This document shows positions 54,101-57,100 of a stretch of 64,000 nt of DNA, one piece after another; position 1 is the stretch's first letter, and every line of letters begins with the position of its first letter. Made by a program: the position numbers and the translations under genes. The DNA is from Pterois miles (Eukaryota > Chordata > Actinopteri > Perciformes > Scorpaenidae), in NCBI GenBank assembly GCA_947000775.1, contig CAMQGK010000008.1, positions 7,466,501 to 7,530,500 of the forward strand, written 5' to 3'. The notes below the pieces were generated by a model, which ran no database searches, was not told where the DNA came from, and was given only the letters and a program-made list of their open reading frames with translations.

Positions 54101-57100
54101 ATCTCTTTCTTCTCTCAATTTCCTTGGGGGGGGGGGGGAGGCTGGGGGGGGGGGGGGGGGGGTGGGGGGGGGGGGGGGCCGGTAAGTCCGAGGCAGCTGG
54201 GTGAACTGGGCTGGAGAGGTGCAGTTTCCTCTGGGCTGCGGGGCCCCTGAGAAGGCACCCCCCACTGCTGGGGCGCTGAGGGCAGCCCCCCACTCTGACA
54301 TCTCTCCATTGTTGCATGTATATGGGCCCTGTTTGTGCATGTGTGTGTCTCGGGTCTGCATGTACCTTGTCTCAGTAAAAAAAAAACAAAAGAGAAAAAA
54401 ATTAAATTTCCCTAAGGGGGGGAGAAAAAAAAAAATCTTCTTCTTCTTCTTCTTCATTGACATGATAAGAAACATGTCTGTAAAGCCTCTTTCAGTCATT
54501 TCAGGTCATGGGGGAAGCCGTAATTGTTCTATTCATGCAATGAATTAATAAAATATATGAAGAGATCTGGGAGCAAATACAAATAAATGTTGCTACAATG
54601 TGTATGTATGTATGCATTTTTGTTGCAAGAAATAAACGCTTACTAGCTCCTCTAACAATCGCTCTCACATTATAAGATATTTTCACTCCCACCCGTGGTT
54701 TTAAAGTGTTGCCCTCTATTTAGTAGCCACAACCATTACCCTCACTCCCACCCAGTATGTTCATAGTTTCAGGCTGCTGTGAAATTAATGGCGTTATTAA
54801 TATGACACCATTCCTGTAATGACAGTGTTACAACATAATCTAAAATTAAACAGGGATAATTTACCTGCCATGTACACAGGGGAACACTGAGAAGGGAACT
54901 AACCCCACTGAGATAAAACGTTATTTAAATCACCCAACCATTTATTTTTTAGGGAAGAAAAAACAACATATCTACTCTTTTGAAACCAATAATTCCAGCA
55001 GTTGATTGAATATGGTTCACATTTGAGTGGACCGTGTGGACTCTGACTTTTAGAGAGGAAAGGGCGCTCTACGTCAGCTAGAATTGGGCCTCTAAAGTGT
55101 GAAATTTCTGAGTTGAGATTCAGATGTATTCTGGCCAGTGTGCTCAGTGGCATTTCAGTGTCAACACTTCTGATGATATTCTATTTAACCTTACGACAAA
55201 GTGTCAAATTAAGTAATCTCTATGCTGCATGTGACCTTTTAAAAAATCAGTACATCCATCTTAGCGGGTGCTACATTAAGGACATGACCCATCAACAAAG
55301 TTTGTACTGTGTAAGTAATTCTGAAATACTAGTAGCAGCAAAGTCCTGCTGGCAAATTGGCTGTGACCGTAAGACCAGCACAACATTGGAAATCTCCATC
55401 CACCTACAGCTGCATGTGGCATCAATTTCATTGGTATTTGGGCCAAAGAGTTATGCCATTACAAACTTGTTGGTCATGTATCAACTGTTTGTCATTGGAG
55501 GATCTTCCAGTGAGGCAGTGAAATGTATTTGCTTGTCTATAAATGGTCAGATCCATGTGGCAAACGTTAAAATGTCTACATGGGTGACGGCTTACATGAT
55601 AGAGCTATTTAATTTAAGGTCCAAACTAAAATAGTTTTCTGCAAAGAATATTGGTCCGCACAGAAATTACTTCTCTACATAGTAGTTTTTATTGTGGGCA
55701 GATTATGGAACAAAGTGAATCTGTTTGGCTGCGCTGTTTTGTACTTCTGAAGGAGAAGCTGCTTGTGCACTTGCTGTTACCATGGTAATCACGGTTGTTA
55801 CCAAATCAACCAGGAATGAAATCTGAAGGATTACAGCTTTAACATGTAAAGTCTATGTAAAGTAAGGATGCTAATTTTGACAAATAACAAGATTTGTGCC
55901 ACCGCGCGCTCTCTCTCCCGGGCCTGGGCTGGGCCCTGGCATCGGTCTCCTCTGGCTGGCCCCCCCGGTGGCGGCCTGCTTGGTGCTGGTGGTCCTCCCG
56001 GTGGGGGGTCACTCGGTCCCTGTATCTGCCCACTGTGCTGCGGGGGTTGCCCTGCCGCCCCGGAGGCGGGGGGTTGGGCGGGGTGTGGGTGGTGGGTGGA
56101 GGTGGGTTGGGGGGGTGGATGGCGGGGTGGTCGGGGCTGGGTGTTGGGTGGCGGGTGGGCCCTCGCACCCCGTGCCCCCTGGCCCTGTTCGGGGTGCCCC
56201 GGGGGGGCGGCTGCCTCCTCTGGGTATCGGGGTGTGCGTTCGGCCCGGCGGCCCTGGTGGCATCTGGGTGTTGCCTCCTTGGTGCTCTCATGTCCTGGGC
56301 ACTTGACCAGTTTCTCCAGGTTTGGTCACGACAGCCGCTCTGGGCTTCGGTGTCAATGACACATGCATGATTGGGTTCAGGGCCTGCCAGCACCTGTCGA
56401 GTCCCATTGTTGAGAACTAACGGGACCCACAAAAATGTGCAAGGTCACTCCTCGAACTTTACACTGGGCTCACGCACTGCATGCACTCTATCACTCGTGG
56501 TCTCCGACGGTTTAACTTTCTCCCTTCCGTTATTTCTCATGGTTGCTGGTTGGTGGATATAAATCAGCACCTTACATTCATAGCATGTACCCTTCCCAAC
56601 CCATCTTATCTCCCCCTACTTATCACTCATTTCCCCCTCATTTCACTGAAGTGTAGCACTTCCCTCTCTGGCTCGTGATAGGAAAAACCAATAAAGATTA
56701 GTTACCAGGAGGACCGGTGATGGTCACACGCACTAAAATATTAACATACTTTTGTGCAATACTAAAATAAGCATAAATCCCATATAAAGTTGTTACCTCC
56801 CTCTGTGGTATTCAACGATGGGAGTTAGTGCTGACAGGTAGGAAAAAAAAATAAATAAAAAAAAAAAAAAAATAAAGATTTGTGCCTTGCAAGCAGTGGT
56901 GCACCAGCTGCAGGATATGACCACAAACGACTACTGAGCCCAGCCACGGTGCTGCATGTAGTGTCGCAGACACGCAGCCACTTTCCTAGTAAGAGTACTA
57001 CAGAGTGAGAGTAAGAGTGAGTAAGAGTACTACAAGCTACAACTCCTCAGCCGGAAGTCCCGAGCCAACTTCCTGTTTCTTTTAAACGTTTAACAGATAC

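Noticed and set aside
54047..54499. 150-codon minus-strand frame with poly-proline and poly-lysine
   Set aside because: Translation of the G run and simple CTT repeats; low complexity only.
55113..55634. 173-codon plus-strand reading frame, among the longest in the window
   Set aside because: No recognisable domain, no splice or promoter context, antisense to the host gene in an AT-rich intron. Its length is compatible with chance or an old repeat.
55839..56432. 197-codon minus-strand frame and overlapping 136-163 codon plus-strand frames
   Set aside because: They are overlapping products of the GC-rich island: proline-, arginine- or glycine-rich in every frame, which is what high GC gives by lack of stop codons.
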